Shown here: positions 33,675 to 42,979 of the stretch, in pieces | How the letters are laid out: each line of letters starts with the position of its first letter | Position numbering within the stretch: position 1 is the stretch's first letter | Source of the DNA: Macrococcoides bohemicum | Lineage (GTDB): Bacteria > Bacillota > Bacilli > Staphylococcales > Staphylococcaceae | DNA: 64,000 nucleotides | Strand: one strand, 5' to 3' | Assembly: GCF_042658685.1 (NCBI RefSeq) | Contig: NZ_JBHSQY010000031.1 | Notes under the pieces: model-generated | Told to the model about the DNA's origin: nothing | What the model saw: the letters and a program-made list of their open reading frames with translations, nothing else | The model's database searches: none | Translations under genes and position numbers: made by a program

Positions 33675-34193
33675 TTAAGCATCTTGTTTGATGATTTCTT
33701 TAGTCTTAGCATCGATTTCAAATTCTTTTGATTTTCCATCTTTAACTAGTTCTACGTCATATTTCACTACGCCGTCATCTTCATCTAAACTCCACTCTTT
33801 CACATCTCCGTTGTATTCTTTCTTAGCAACTTCAATGATATCTTCAACTGGCGTTACATCTTTATAATTGATTGTTGTTTCTTTGTCATTTTCTTTTTCT
33901 GATTCTTTTTTAAGTACTTTGTTACTTACAGCATCAACTGTCACTTCATGAGATTCATTTCCATCTCTTAAATTAACATCATAAGCCCATTTTTTCTCTT
34001 TATCATCATAGTCAAAAGAGATACTTTCAAGATCACCTTTTACTTCTTTTTGTGCTGTTTCTATTGCTTGAGTCGCATCCGTCTTTACTTCGCTATAATC
34101 AACTGATTTATCATCTTCATTGCCACAAGCACCTAATAATAATGATGCACCTAGCACAAGTGCTGAAGATTGTTTTATATATTTGTTCATCAT
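33675..34193 (-). CDS. PepSY-domain lipoprotein
   Basis: 172-aa predicted lipoprotein: a signal peptide ending in the lipobox LLGAC with the modified Cys followed by GNEDD, then two PepSY repeats (about 40-100 and 110-172; for example WAYDVNLRDGNESHEVTVDA and VKYDVELVKDGKSKEFEIDA). It is very rich in Lys, Asp and Glu. PepSY proteins may inhibit peptidases or bind ions at the surface; function here is unknown. The ATG at 34193 is at better distance from AAAGGA than the upstream in-frame GTG. Monocistronic. Confidence 0.82.
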   Translation of the reverse strand: MMNKYIKQSSALVLGASLLLGACGNEDDKSVDYSEVKTDATQAIETAQKEVKGDLESISFDYDDKEKKWAYDVNLRDGNESHEVTVDAVSNKVLKKESEKENDKETTINYKDVTPVEDIIEVAKKEYNGDVKEWSLDEDDGVVKYDVELVKDGKSKEFEIDAKTKEIIKQDA

Positions 34194-34308
34194 ATTCACA
34201 TCCTTTTTGAGTTATTAAATTTATACCCAAAATTTGATATATACAAACAAATATTATCAATACGGATTACATTCACCATATATAGCGAACTAAAAACAAT
34301 AGTATTTT

Positions 34309-34671
34309 TCATAAAATTTTTATCAATTTTATCAAAGCAAATTGCAATGGTAATCTCCCATATAAAGCGCTCTTCGGTAGTCGTTTATCACCTAACGGAA
34401 TTCCTTTTCTTGCCATATAAATATTCGCCGGAAATACCCCTAATAAAAATGTATTGATTAACTTCTTAGCACTTTCACTTGGTTTTTTGATAATCAAGTA
34501 AACACCCATTATCATCTCAATCACCCCGGAAATATAGACAATTTCCTTTTTAAAGGGTATATAACCTGGAACAATCTTCGTAAAATTCGGCTCTCTTAGG
34601 AAATGAAGTATTCCTGCCGTAAAAAATCCTAATCCTAGTATCGTTTTCAGTAATAATTTTATTAATTTCAT
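34309..34671 (-). CDS. DoxX-like membrane protein
   Basis: 120-aa protein with four hydrophobic stretches; LLLKTILGLGFFTAGILHFL and YISGVIEMIMGVYLII are the pattern of the DoxX/DoxD-like family (SURF4-related). Members influence membrane redox or oxidative stress tolerance, but function here is not known. It is the last gene of a compact four-gene run (membrane protein, DNA glycosylase-like, cupin, DoxX); its ATG begins one base after the cupin stop. GAGGAG inside the cupin end is its ribosome site. Confidence 0.75.
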   Translation of the reverse strand: MKLIKLLLKTILGLGFFTAGILHFLREPNFTKIVPGYIPFKKEIVYISGVIEMIMGVYLIIKKPSESAKKLINTFLLGVFPANIYMARKGIPLGDKRLPKSALYGRLPLQFALIKLIKIL

Positions 34672-34672
34672 T

Positions 34673-35161
34673 TTATTGCTCCTCTATTGTTGTTAGTGCG
34701 TATTTCTCAATCACATCTTCCAAATGCGGATACACTTGCTTTAATTCATCTTTCGTAAATAATTCAAATCCCTCAAATGTAAATCCAGGTGATACCATAC
34801 ATCCAACGAAACTCCATTCATTGTCATCTTCGACACTTGAAGCGAAAATTGTATTCTTCGGTACTAAAAATTGTGGTACTTCTCCATTCATTACATCTAA
34901 TCCCAACTTAACTGCTTCATACTTACCATCGGGATAAATCATATGAACGGTAAGTGAATCCCCTCCCTGGTAATACCATAATTCATCTGAATCTATCCGA
35001 TGAAAATGTGAGATATTTCCTGTTTCTAAAAGAAAATAGATGCTTGTATATAGCACTCTACCATCACCATTTACTTCATTTGAACGATATGTTTCATAAT
35101 AATAGCCACCTTCAGGATGTGGTTGCATACGTAATTTTTTAATCAATTGATCTTTATTCAT
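34673..35161 (-). CDS. Cupin protein, DUF985 family
   Basis: 162-aa single-domain cupin of the DUF985 type: LRMQPHPEGGYYYETYRS at the start, SIYFLLETGNISHFHRIDSDELWYYQG (cited in part; HFHRIDSDE is the metal-binding-like motif) and a late VGCMVSPGFTFEGFEL. The enzymatic activity of the family is unsettled. It overlaps the upstream glycosylase-like gene by 8 nt and is followed immediately by the DoxX-like gene, so all are cotranscribed. Confidence 0.82.
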   Translation of the reverse strand: MNKDQLIKKLRMQPHPEGGYYYETYRSNEVNGDGRVLYTSIYFLLETGNISHFHRIDSDELWYYQGGDSLTVHMIYPDGKYEAVKLGLDVMNGEVPQFLVPKNTIFASSVEDDNEWSFVGCMVSPGFTFEGFELFTKDELKQVYPHLEDVIEKYALTTIEEQ

Positions 35162-35648
35162 ATTCTTTCTCCATAATTTTATTAATTTTAAAACTACACC
35201 TTGGTGCTATTTTATCATTTAACCACTTTTCATATAGTAAATTCTGATAAGCTATATAAGCATTCTCTCCATAAATCTTATCTGGACCATATACATATAA
35301 TGGTGGTAGAGCTGCTGGATTAGATAAATGCTTATGTTCGGAAATAATAGTAGCCAGAATGTCGATGTCTTTCTTAAATGTTTCTGAACGTTTACCCCCT
35401 CTTCGTGTATGTTCATCATCCATCACTTTTAGCATAGCAAAGCAATCTAAAATATATGGATGACCTTCATTATACACATGTTTAACAATGGGATGGTGTA
35501 AGTATCTAATGTTCCCATCAATAATATTTAATGCCGATAAACACACACGAATAATCTGATAAAGTTCTAACACTTGTTTAGACAATCTTCTATTATCTAA
35601 ATAACGTGCAGATATTTCATGGTTCTCGCTAACTCTAAAAATTTGCAT
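35154..35648 (-). CDS. Pyrimidine dimer DNA glycosylase-like protein
   Basis: 164 aa. The pattern ESARxLDxRRLxKQxxExxQI (here EISARYLDNRRLSKQVLELYQIIR), then HHPIVKHVYNEGHPYILDCF and HTRRGGKRSE, matches proteins annotated as pyrimidine-dimer DNA glycosylase/endonuclease V-like in other bacteria. If correct it would start base-excision repair of UV photoproducts. The annotation of that family is itself weak, so this is tentative. It overlaps the upstream membrane protein gene by 14 nt and the cupin gene by 8 nt. Confidence 0.55.
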   Translation of the reverse strand: MQIFRVSENHEISARYLDNRRLSKQVLELYQIIRVCLSALNIIDGNIRYLHHPIVKHVYNEGHPYILDCFAMLKVMDDEHTRRGGKRSETFKKDIDILATIISEHKHLSNPAALPPLYVYGPDKIYGENAYIAYQNLLYEKWLNDKIAPRCSFKINKIMEKEYE

Positions 35649-36048
35649 GGTGATTTTCTTCCTTCATAAATTGATATACGATATATAAATAGATAACATG
35701 ACCTACCATCCAAACTAAAAACATCGGTAAAGAAGATGAATATTGTTGATATACTGCAATATTTATTAATAAAAAATACAGCAAAATAAAAACAAGTATA
35801 GTTATTAGTAGCGCTATTTTGAATAATGTTCCTTTTCGATATAATTGTTCTAGCGTACTGAAGAGGATGATGCTAACGATAAAGTGTGGTAATAACTCTT
35901 TCCATAAAACCATTTCTTTTTGATGTGTCAAAAAATCAATATTTAATAATAGTCGGACAGTGTTTGTACCAAAACAATAATCGCCTATTAACAACAATAT
36001 ATATAATGAAAGTCCGGATAACATTCCCAGTATAATTTTTCTAACCAC
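35635..36048 (-). CDS. Hypothetical four-helix membrane protein
   Basis: 137 aa, four hydrophobic segments (about 5-24, 50-66, 76-100 and 105-127) with a short basic N-terminus and a polar tail KEENHHANF. I do not recognise the family. The start is GTG at 36048 with GAGGAG ten bases upstream; no in-frame ATG is nearby. It heads the run of four overlapping genes ending with DoxX, so it likely shares expression with them. Confidence 0.65.
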   Translation of the reverse strand: MVRKIILGMLSGLSLYILLLIGDYCFGTNTVRLLLNIDFLTHQKEMVLWKELLPHFIVSIILFSTLEQLYRKGTLFKIALLITILVFILLYFLLINIAVYQQYSSSLPMFLVWMVGHVIYLYIVYQFMKEENHHANF

Positions 36049-36133
36049 GTGTCATTTTCTCCTCGATGCTTATTATTTAGTAAAAGAAGCAATCAACATC
36101 TTAAGTGATTGTCTCTTTCATTATTATATTGTA

Positions 36134-37867
36134 TCAAAAGAATCTTCTCATAATTGTTTTTAATGGTGGCATCTTTTCAAATTTATTTTCTTCTAGAATT
36201 GATCGTAACTCAAATTTAGCATATCCTAACGCTTCATCCCATACAATTTGCCCAGGAAGTGGTGCCGCATCCGGGTCAACATAAGCATTGATAATCACTG
36301 GTTTATTCACTTCTTTTGCATGTCTGAAGGCACCCGCGAGCTCTTCTGGTTTCCTTACAGTAATACCCACACCACCACAACTTTCCGCAAATTTAGCAAA
36401 ATCGATATCACCAAAATCAATGGCATACTCTAATTCACCCGCTGCTTGTTGTTCATATTTAATGAATGATAACTGTTTATTATTTAATACAACAATAATC
36501 ATCGGTAAGTTATGGTATACAGCTGTAGCAAAGTCCTGCATTACCATTGCCATAGCTCCGTCACCTGTAATTGCAATTGCCTGACGATCTGGATACGCTA
36601 TCTTACTTGCGATCACTCCTGGTAAAGCACATCCCATCGTACCTAACCATGGTGAAGTTAAGAAGCGATTATTATGATCAAGTCTTAAATATCTTGTTCC
36701 CCATACGGTTGATGTTCCTACATCAATCGAGAATACTGCATCTTCATCAGCTATTTTATCGATTTCAGCCATAATACGCTCTGGACGTAAAGGAAAACTG
36801 TTATTTGCTCTATCTTCATCAAGCCATTGATTCCATTCCGCCATATTTTCTTTACATGCTTCTAAGAATGGTCTTTCTTTTATTGCTGGTAATTTTTCAA
36901 TTAATAATTGCAATATCTCTTTTGAATCACCCACCAATGGTACTGTCACTTTATGGCGAGTGCCAATATTTTCCGGGTTATTATCAATTTGAATACATGG
37001 TACATCTTCATCCGGCAGATAATCTACATATGGAAAGTTTGTACCAATCATAATCAATAAGTCCGCTTCTTTAGTTGCTTCAAATGCAGGTTTCGTACCA
37101 ATTTTCCCTAAGTTCCCTAACATATTTGGATGGGTATCAGGAATTAATCCTTTTGCAGGTAAAGTCACAATAGAAGGTAATTGTGCATGTTCAATAAACT
37201 GCACAAGTAATTCTTTAGCATGCTTTGTTCCTGTTCCGGCAAGCACTACTGGATGCTTACTTTGTTCAATCAGTTTTATTGCTTCTGAAATGTTTGCCTG
37301 ATCAATCTCAGACGTTTGTACTGGCATTTTAATTGGTGCTTCTGCTGTATGATCTTCTATTTTTGTGCTTAATAGATTACCGGGAATCGAAAGCACTACG
37401 ACACCTTTTTTATCGTAAGCTGTTTGTATCGCTTCATTTACAACTTCAAATACATTTTCCGCCTGATCGAGTTGTTTATTATACACAGCAACATCAGCAA
37501 ACATTGCTGTTAAATCTAACTCCTGGAAGTACTTTGTACCTAATAAATCTGTGTTAGCTTGACCAACGAGGACAAGCTGTGGAATATTATCCATCTTAGC
37601 GTCGTACATACCATTTAACAAATGAATTGCGCCAGGTCCACCAATTGCAACAGAGACTGCGATTTTACCAGTTAATTTCGTATAACTTGCTGCTGCAAGA
37701 GAAGCCACTTCTTCATGGCGTACATTATAAAATTTAATCTCATCTTCAGCGCCTTTTAATGCATCTATTACAGTATCTATCGTATCACCTGGAATACCAT
37801 ATACATGATCAATCTCCCAATGTTTAAGTGCTTTGACAAGTGCATGATTTGCTTTTAATTTTGACAA
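36134..37867 (-). CDS. cidC: Pyruvate oxidase, CidC/PoxB type
   Basis: 577-aa ThDP enzyme: YGIPGDTIDTVIDAL and RHEEVASLAAASYTKLTGK (catalytic Glu), SVAIGGPGAIHLLNGMYDAKMD, a central FAD domain (GTGTKHAKEL, GNLGKIGTKPAFEA) and the ThDP motif GDGAMAMVMQDFATAVYHNLP (in part). It turns pyruvate into acetate and CO2 at the membrane. The best start is TTG at 37867, giving MSKLKANHALVKALKHW, which lines up with S. aureus CidC; AAAGGA is 11 bases before it. A frame from 37915 is less likely. In S. aureus cidC follows cidAB, whereas here cidAB is 17 kb away. Confidence 0.88.
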   Translation of the reverse strand: MSKLKANHALVKALKHWEIDHVYGIPGDTIDTVIDALKGAEDEIKFYNVRHEEVASLAAASYTKLTGKIAVSVAIGGPGAIHLLNGMYDAKMDNIPQLVLVGQANTDLLGTKYFQELDLTAMFADVAVYNKQLDQAENVFEVVNEAIQTAYDKKGVVVLSIPGNLLSTKIEDHTAEAPIKMPVQTSEIDQANISEAIKLIEQSKHPVVLAGTGTKHAKELLVQFIEHAQLPSIVTLPAKGLIPDTHPNMLGNLGKIGTKPAFEATKEADLLIMIGTNFPYVDYLPDEDVPCIQIDNNPENIGTRHKVTVPLVGDSKEILQLLIEKLPAIKERPFLEACKENMAEWNQWLDEDRANNSFPLRPERIMAEIDKIADEDAVFSIDVGTSTVWGTRYLRLDHNNRFLTSPWLGTMGCALPGVIASKIAYPDRQAIAITGDGAMAMVMQDFATAVYHNLPMIIVVLNNKQLSFIKYEQQAAGELEYAIDFGDIDFAKFAESCGGVGITVRKPEELAGAFRHAKEVNKPVIINAYVDPDAAPLPGQIVWDEALGYAKFELRSILEENKFEKMPPLKTIMRRFF

Positions 37868-38048
37868 GTCGTTCACATTCCTTTCTTCACTCATATTCAT
37901 ACATATTATTTGCATTACCCGTTGCGAACAATATTAATCAAAATATACATCTTATAGGTATACATTCCTATTTCCATTATGTGCAAATGACATATCATTT
38001 TTGTTAAGATATAAATATACGCATCATATAAAATGAGGAGGTAACACA

Positions 38049-39002
38049 ATGAAAGTTTTAGTAGCCGGCGAAATACCAGAAAAGGGTCTAAAGTTCTTAA
38101 AAGAAAACTTCGATGATGTTGATGTATTCGAAGGAGATAAATTAATCACTAAGGAGGAATTAATTAAACGTATTGCGGATAGAGATGCATTGATTAGTTT
38201 ACTATCTACTAATGTAGATAAAGATGTCATTGATGCTGCACCAAATTTAAAGATCATCGCAAACTATGGCGCTGGATTTAACAATATTGATAGTGAATAT
38301 GCACGCTCAAAAGACATCGATGTTACCAATACGCCGAAAGCTTCAACAAATGCAACAGCAGATTTGACATTTGCGATACTACTAGCTGCAGCAAGACGTG
38401 TTGTCGAAGGAGATAAAGTATGTCGTACGACCGGCTTTAACGGATGGGCACCATTATTTTTCCGTGGCCGTGAAGTTTCAGGTAAGACAATTGGTATTAT
38501 CGGTTTAGGAGAAATCGGACAAGCTGTGGCACGCCGTGCAAAAGGATTCGATATGGATATTCTATATACAGGACCAAACCGTCATGAAGACCGCGAAAAA
38601 GATACTGGCGCAAAATATGTTTCACTTGAAGAATTGCTACAGCAATCGGACTTTATTACAATTAATTCTGCTTATAATCCATCAATGAAACATATGATAG
38701 ATAAAGCACAAATCGAAATGATGAAATCAACTGCATATTTAATCAACGCATCACGTGGACCTGTCGTTCATGAAGCAGCACTTGCTGATGCATTGGAAGC
38801 GAAAGTTATTGAAGGTGCCGCTTTAGATGTATTTGAATTCGAACCTGAAATCAATGAAAAGCTAAGAAAATTAGACAATGTAGTCATCACACCACATATC
38901 GGAAACGCAACATTTGAGGCACGTGATATGATGGCCGATATCGTTACACAAAATGTATACAAGAAACTGAATAACGAACAACCAGATTATATCGTTAATT
39001 AA
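38049..39002 (+). CDS. D-2-hydroxyacid dehydrogenase
   Basis: 317-aa NAD-dependent dehydrogenase: NYGAGFNNID, the Rossmann signature GIIGLGEIGQAVARRAKGF, INASRGPVV with the catalytic Arg, EFEPEI (Glu) and the HIGNAT histidine. Sequence style is that of glyoxylate/hydroxypyruvate reductase-like or D-lactate-type enzymes rather than SerA, since there is no ACT domain. The reaction is reduction of a 2-ketoacid to a D-2-hydroxyacid. GAGGAGG precedes the ATG. Divergent from cidC, and closed by a terminator. Confidence 0.87.
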   Translation: MKVLVAGEIPEKGLKFLKENFDDVDVFEGDKLITKEELIKRIADRDALISLLSTNVDKDVIDAAPNLKIIANYGAGFNNIDSEYARSKDIDVTNTPKASTNATADLTFAILLAAARRVVEGDKVCRTTGFNGWAPLFFRGREVSGKTIGIIGLGEIGQAVARRAKGFDMDILYTGPNRHEDREKDTGAKYVSLEELLQQSDFITINSAYNPSMKHMIDKAQIEMMKSTAYLINASRGPVVHEAALADALEAKVIEGAALDVFEFEPEINEKLRKLDNVVITPHIGNATFEARDMMADIVTQNVYKKLNNEQPDYIVN

Positions 39003-39050
39003 AAAATAGAAAGACAGATAAATAAGCATTTTAAAGTGAAATAAATTGAA

Positions 39051-39090
39051 AAGAGGAAATCAACTTCCGTTGACTTCCTCTCTTCTTTTT
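39051..39090. terminator. Bidirectional terminator
   Basis: AAGAGGAA-A-TCAAC / GTTGA-C-TTCCTCT hairpin with TTCC loop and a T-rich tail, between the dehydrogenase and the convergent YxjI-like gene. Confidence 0.82.
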
Positions 39091-39103
39091 CTTAGGTAAT
39101 ACG

Positions 39104-39610
39104 CTATAATGTCGCCGATGTTGCAACTGTAGTGTTACCTGACTGCATATCCGTGTGAATCGCCATAACGATTGCAATAACGTGTGTTACATTTACACTT
39201 TCATCAAGAATATCAATTCCAAATGTATCTCTCCATTGAAAGAATTCTTTACTAATTTCAGCTACAATACGTCCAGAACCATCTTCAATCGTGTATTCAT
39301 AATTCAAGAAGTTACCACGTACAATCCAGTCTTCTCCTTCAATAAGGTAAGTCGGTCTAAACGATAACATCTTCTTACGGATCGTTAGTGTTTCATAACC
39401 ATTCACTGATACATCCATCGTTGTAGAAAAAGCTGCTGCACGTTGTTTAATAAACGCTAACTCATTACCATATGTATCTAGAATTCTTAACTTTCTACGT
39501 GCTAATAAATCATGCTGACCTTTCGCCGTGTAAACGACTTCATCCTGTTCATTCATAATCGAAAAATCTTGAGTCCACGAAAGTAACTTTTTCTTTGCAT
39601 AAAGTCTCAT
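39104..39610 (-). CDS. LURP-one-related protein, YxjI family
   Basis: 168-aa cytosolic protein with the tubby-like/LOR pattern: MRLYAKKKLLSWTQDFSIMN, LDTYGNELAFIKQR, RPTYLIEGEDWIVRGNFLNYEY (in part) and ISKEFFQWRDTFGIDILD. YxjI is uncharacterised; LOR domains may bind phosphoinositides or nucleic acids in other systems. The ATG at 39610 has GGAG nine bases upstream; the TTG frame five codons earlier is not preferred. Monocistronic. Confidence 0.8.
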   Translation of the reverse strand: MRLYAKKKLLSWTQDFSIMNEQDEVVYTAKGQHDLLARRKLRILDTYGNELAFIKQRAAAFSTTMDVSVNGYETLTIRKKMLSFRPTYLIEGEDWIVRGNFLNYEYTIEDGSGRIVAEISKEFFQWRDTFGIDILDESVNVTHVIAIVMAIHTDMQSGNTTVATSATL

Positions 39611-39725
39611 CTTCAACAGCTCCAATTCTAAATTATTTATTTATATTATAACCTTTTAATTATCTACGATAAAATTACACACAGTACATTCTTTCCGGCA
39701 CTTTAATATTTTTATATTCCATCAT

Positions 39726-40640
39726 CTAATGCACCTCAAAATCAAATCTTTCACGTTCTTTTTGTGCACTTTCATCATTACCAAACCACACTTGTTTCAC
39801 GTAAAACTTTCCTTCCCAATCCTTATCAAACGAGACATTGACGTTGCCATAGCGATAACTTTTATTGCCTAAAGCTATCCCTTTTTGCTCAGGTTTACCC
39901 CATACTTTCATGAATGCTTTCATACTAATATTCTCATGCATTTCATAATAATAATTAATATCAGTAAATACATAATCCTGTTCATCCATCCCTTTTGCTC
40001 CTTTAAAGAACGGAGAGATGATTGTATTATTATATCGACTGCGATAATACAATGCAGTTACGTATTTTTCTCCCATATTGATCAATGCTTCTGTCGGTTG
40101 ACCAAAGATTGCTTCAAATTCTTTTCTCGTAATACCGAATTTAGCATCTTTAAAGCCATAAGTTTTACCTTTCATAGCTTTCATCACTTTCTTATCCAGT
40201 ATATCCGGCAATTCAATTTCATGTACATTATCAGGAATTTGAAGTTTGTAATTGGGTTCGATGGCTTTTATCTTCTCAGCTACAAATCTAAAAAGTGCAT
40301 TTGGAATAATATCATAATCTGGGTGTTCTGCATTACCAATAAATGCTTTCATCGATGCAACATCTTTAAATTCTTGTAATTCTAAAATTCTGAAACCATG
40401 AAAGGCTGCTAAATAATAGGATTGATCCAGCCAATTGACAGCGATATCAAATAAAGATTCTCCCATGATATGTGCCTCAACTGTATCCATATGCGTAGCA
40501 ATATTTGAAACTAAATAGGCTAATTCTGTATCCGCTTCTTCTTCCATAAAATAACCCATCACTTCATTAGCATCACAATCTGCAACAATTTGTTGTAAAT
40601 CCTTGGGTAATTTATTAATTACTATATCAATAGATTTCAT
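39726..40640 (-). CDS. Hypothetical protein with BamE-like repeats
   Basis: 304-aa soluble acidic protein that I do not recognise. The N-terminal half is helical and Glu/Asp-rich (LQQIVADCDANEVMGYFMEE). The C-terminal half has two similar units (KFGITRKEFEAIFGQPTEAL...YVTALYY and NISMKAFMKVWGKPEQKG...SYRYGNVNVSF) of the helix-turn-G-x-P plus beta type seen in BamE/SmpA-like domains; this resemblance is by eye. No signal peptide or TM segment. The ATG at 40640 follows AAAGAGGTG. A 16-codon frame (MMEYKNIKVPERMYCV) begins right at the stop, with GAGGTG before it, and may be a remnant of a next gene. Confidence 0.7.
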   Translation of the reverse strand: MKSIDIVINKLPKDLQQIVADCDANEVMGYFMEEEADTELAYLVSNIATHMDTVEAHIMGESLFDIAVNWLDQSYYLAAFHGFRILELQEFKDVASMKAFIGNAEHPDYDIIPNALFRFVAEKIKAIEPNYKLQIPDNVHEIELPDILDKKVMKAMKGKTYGFKDAKFGITRKEFEAIFGQPTEALINMGEKYVTALYYRSRYNNTIISPFFKGAKGMDEQDYVFTDINYYYEMHENISMKAFMKVWGKPEQKGIALGNKSYRYGNVNVSFDKDWEGKFYVKQVWFGNDESAQKERERFDFEVH

Positions 40641-40730
40641 AATGAACACCTCTTTAAATTTATATAGCTTTCATTATAAAATAAAAATACAAATATTGTA
40701 TATGTAGATGTATTTAAGAACTTCTCATAA

Positions 40731-40765
40731 AAAATTGCCGAAGCAAATGATTACTTCGGCATTTT
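40731..40765. terminator. Terminator of membrane-anchored hypothetical
   Basis: TGCCGAAG / CTTCGGCA hairpin with a T tract on the minus strand, immediately after the stop of the 173-aa protein gene. Confidence 0.82.
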
Positions 40766-41287
40766 CTATTGCACCTGATATGCTACTTCTACCTGATCTT
40801 CAACAAACGAGTGTCGAATACTGTCTTCAAAAGGATTACTTATCGGATTACCTACATACATTTGAACTGTATCTTTACCTACTTTCATCGTATCTTTTTT
40901 CGGTTGCATGCCGTCATACGTCTTAATGTTAACGTCACCCAGTACTAATCGATATTGATTTCCTTCTGGCACTGCAAATGCAAACCCGGAATATGTTGAT
41001 TTATTTTTGTGATAAGATACTTGAATCACATAGAACTGTGTCTTCCATGCTTTATTTGGTGTGTAAATAGCAGAAACTACATCATCTGTCTTTATAATAT
41101 TTTTCACCATTGCCTTCTGCGCATCTTCTGCCGAATCATATAACCCTTTCTCTACTGCAGTAATATGTTCTGTCTTCACTTCTTGTTTACCTTGTTCATC
41201 ATGCGGCATCTTCAGCCAAACGATACCCATAAATAAAAGTATTGCTAACACAGATACCGGAAGTAACAACTTTTGTTCGTTACGCAC
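40766..41287 (-). CDS. Hypothetical membrane-anchored extracellular protein
   Basis: 173 aa: one N-terminal TM helix (about 7-26, LLLPVSVLAILLFMGIVWL) with a short basic start, then an outside domain of about 145 residues with alternating beta-type segments (FYVIQVSYHKNKSTYSGFAFAVP, YRLVLGDVNIKTYDG). No lipobox or LPXTG. I cannot assign a family. Monocistronic with its own terminator. Confidence 0.65.
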   Translation of the reverse strand: MRNEQKLLLPVSVLAILLFMGIVWLKMPHDEQGKQEVKTEHITAVEKGLYDSAEDAQKAMVKNIIKTDDVVSAIYTPNKAWKTQFYVIQVSYHKNKSTYSGFAFAVPEGNQYRLVLGDVNIKTYDGMQPKKDTMKVGKDTVQMYVGNPISNPFEDSIRHSFVEDQVEVAYQVQ

Positions 41288-41367
41288 ACTTACACCTCAC
41301 TCTACACTTTTATCTTATCTACATTGTATAATACATTAATATTTTTGTAAGCGTTATCAATTATAAA

Positions 41368-42966
41368 TTATTTATTTTCTAAATTATCTATATGCTTAAG
41401 TTGTTTTTTAAGTTCTTCCATATTAATTGTTTCATCAATTGTCGTTTTTGAGTCTACCAAGTGTTTATCGTGCAGCGTTAATGTACGCGTCTTAATCATG
41501 TCACTAAAATATGCATCATGACTGACAAAGAGTACTGTTCCTTTATATTGTTTAAGCAGATTACCAATAATGTCCTGCATTTCAATATCGAAGTAATTTG
41601 TCGGTTCGTCGAGAATGAGTAGATGTGCTTTTGAGAAATAGAGTTTTACAAATGATAGCCTGCACTTCTCTCCCATAGACAAATTTTGAACAAGATCATC
41701 CATACGTGATGCATCAAATCTGAATGCTGCAAGTATTGTGCGTGCCTGAGTTACGTCAATATCAAGTATTGTTATTTCTTCCAGAACGGTATGACTTGGT
41801 ATTAAATTCTCAAGTTTTTGAGAAAAATACCCTATTTCAAGTGTGGGTGGCATTCTTATCTCACCATGTTGTATCGGTATTTCTCCTGTGATAAGTTTGA
41901 GTAACGTAGATTTTCCTGAGCCATTCTTACCTTTAATTTGAACAACTTCCCCGCGTTCTAATGAAAAAGTAACATGGTTAAATAATGGTTCATCAAATGC
42001 ATGACTTACATCTATGCATTGCAATAAGTATTTATTATTGATTTCACTCGCTTCAATATCATATTCCGTACGCACTGCTTTTTCTACTTTACCTTCAAAG
42101 TTTGACATTTCATGATTCAATCTCGATTCTCGTGCCTTCATCCTTTTTGCCATTTTGGCAAGCTTTTTCTGCTCCCCGAAATCTCGTACACTCGCTTTAT
42201 GATTCATTTCATGATGCCATTCACGCATCTCCTGAATCATTTGTTTCATACGTTTCTTTTCTTTTTGTTCTTTTTCAACGAGTGCTGCATTCGTCTTCTC
42301 TTCTAGATCAATCTGTGATTTATATTGATCATATGTCATATGAAACTTCCTTAATCCATCACGTGTTAACTCCAATATATAATCTGCTGTTTGATTAATA
42401 AACGCTCTGTCATGACTGGCATATAGAATCGTAAAATCATTGTGTTTCATCCAGTTTACGAGCCAATCTTTCGTTTCATCATCAATATGGTTTGTGGGTT
42501 CATCAAAGATAAACTTTGCCTTCCCTGATAACATCAAACGTATTAAAGATATTTTTGTTTGCTCTCCACCTGACAGCGTTACTAATTTTCTTTCAGCATC
42601 ACTTTCAGATAAATTAAACTTATGCATCATCGTAATAATCTCAGATTCAAATGTATAACCATCCTGTTCCAGGTAATCGCTCATCGCATTCATATCTGTG
42701 TCTAAATTCATCTTTAGATGGTATAGCTCTGGGCGCCCTTGCATAATATAATCGATTACCGTTAATTCAGATACGTCCGACTGTTTAAGTTGTTGTTCCA
42801 GCAGTCCAATTTCTTCATCTTGCGCTATCAATGTATTCAGTATTGTTGTCTTGCCAATGCCATTGTTTCCAAGCAAAGCTACATGCTTGCCTGCTTCTAT
42901 TTCAAAGTGTAAATCTTTGAATAATAATTTTTCCCCTGCATAAATGTCTGTTTTATTTAATCTCAT
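41368..42966 (-). CDS. ABC-F ATPase, antibiotic-resistance-type (ribosomal protection)
   Basis: 532 aa with two ABC domains and no membrane segments. First domain: Walker A LLGNNGIGKT, signature LSGGEQ, Walker B FIFDEPTNH. Linker of about 70 residues, charged (EKEQKEKKRMKQMIQEMREWHHEM in part). Second domain: KGKNGSGKS, LSMGEKCR and LLILDEPTNYFD. Size and single short N-domain resemble the Vga/Sal/ExpZ/VmlR group of ABC-F proteins that dislodge lincosamide, streptogramin A or pleuromutilin drugs from the ribosome. Resistance is inferred, strengthened by the attenuator in its leader. Start ATG follows GAGGTG. Housekeeping ABC-F (EttA-like) is less likely. Confidence 0.8.
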   Translation of the reverse strand: MRLNKTDIYAGEKLLFKDLHFEIEAGKHVALLGNNGIGKTTILNTLIAQDEEIGLLEQQLKQSDVSELTVIDYIMQGRPELYHLKMNLDTDMNAMSDYLEQDGYTFESEIITMMHKFNLSESDAERKLVTLSGGEQTKISLIRLMLSGKAKFIFDEPTNHIDDETKDWLVNWMKHNDFTILYASHDRAFINQTADYILELTRDGLRKFHMTYDQYKSQIDLEEKTNAALVEKEQKEKKRMKQMIQEMREWHHEMNHKASVRDFGEQKKLAKMAKRMKARESRLNHEMSNFEGKVEKAVRTEYDIEASEINNKYLLQCIDVSHAFDEPLFNHVTFSLERGEVVQIKGKNGSGKSTLLKLITGEIPIQHGEIRMPPTLEIGYFSQKLENLIPSHTVLEEITILDIDVTQARTILAAFRFDASRMDDLVQNLSMGEKCRLSFVKLYFSKAHLLILDEPTNYFDIEMQDIIGNLLKQYKGTVLFVSHDAYFSDMIKTRTLTLHDKHLVDSKTTIDETINMEELKKQLKHIDNLENK

Positions 42967-42979
42967 AAACTCACCTCAT

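Noticed and set aside
35929..36584. Plus-strand frames opposite the pyruvate oxidase gene
   Set aside because: They are antisense to conserved ThDP-enzyme sequence and have no supporting signals.
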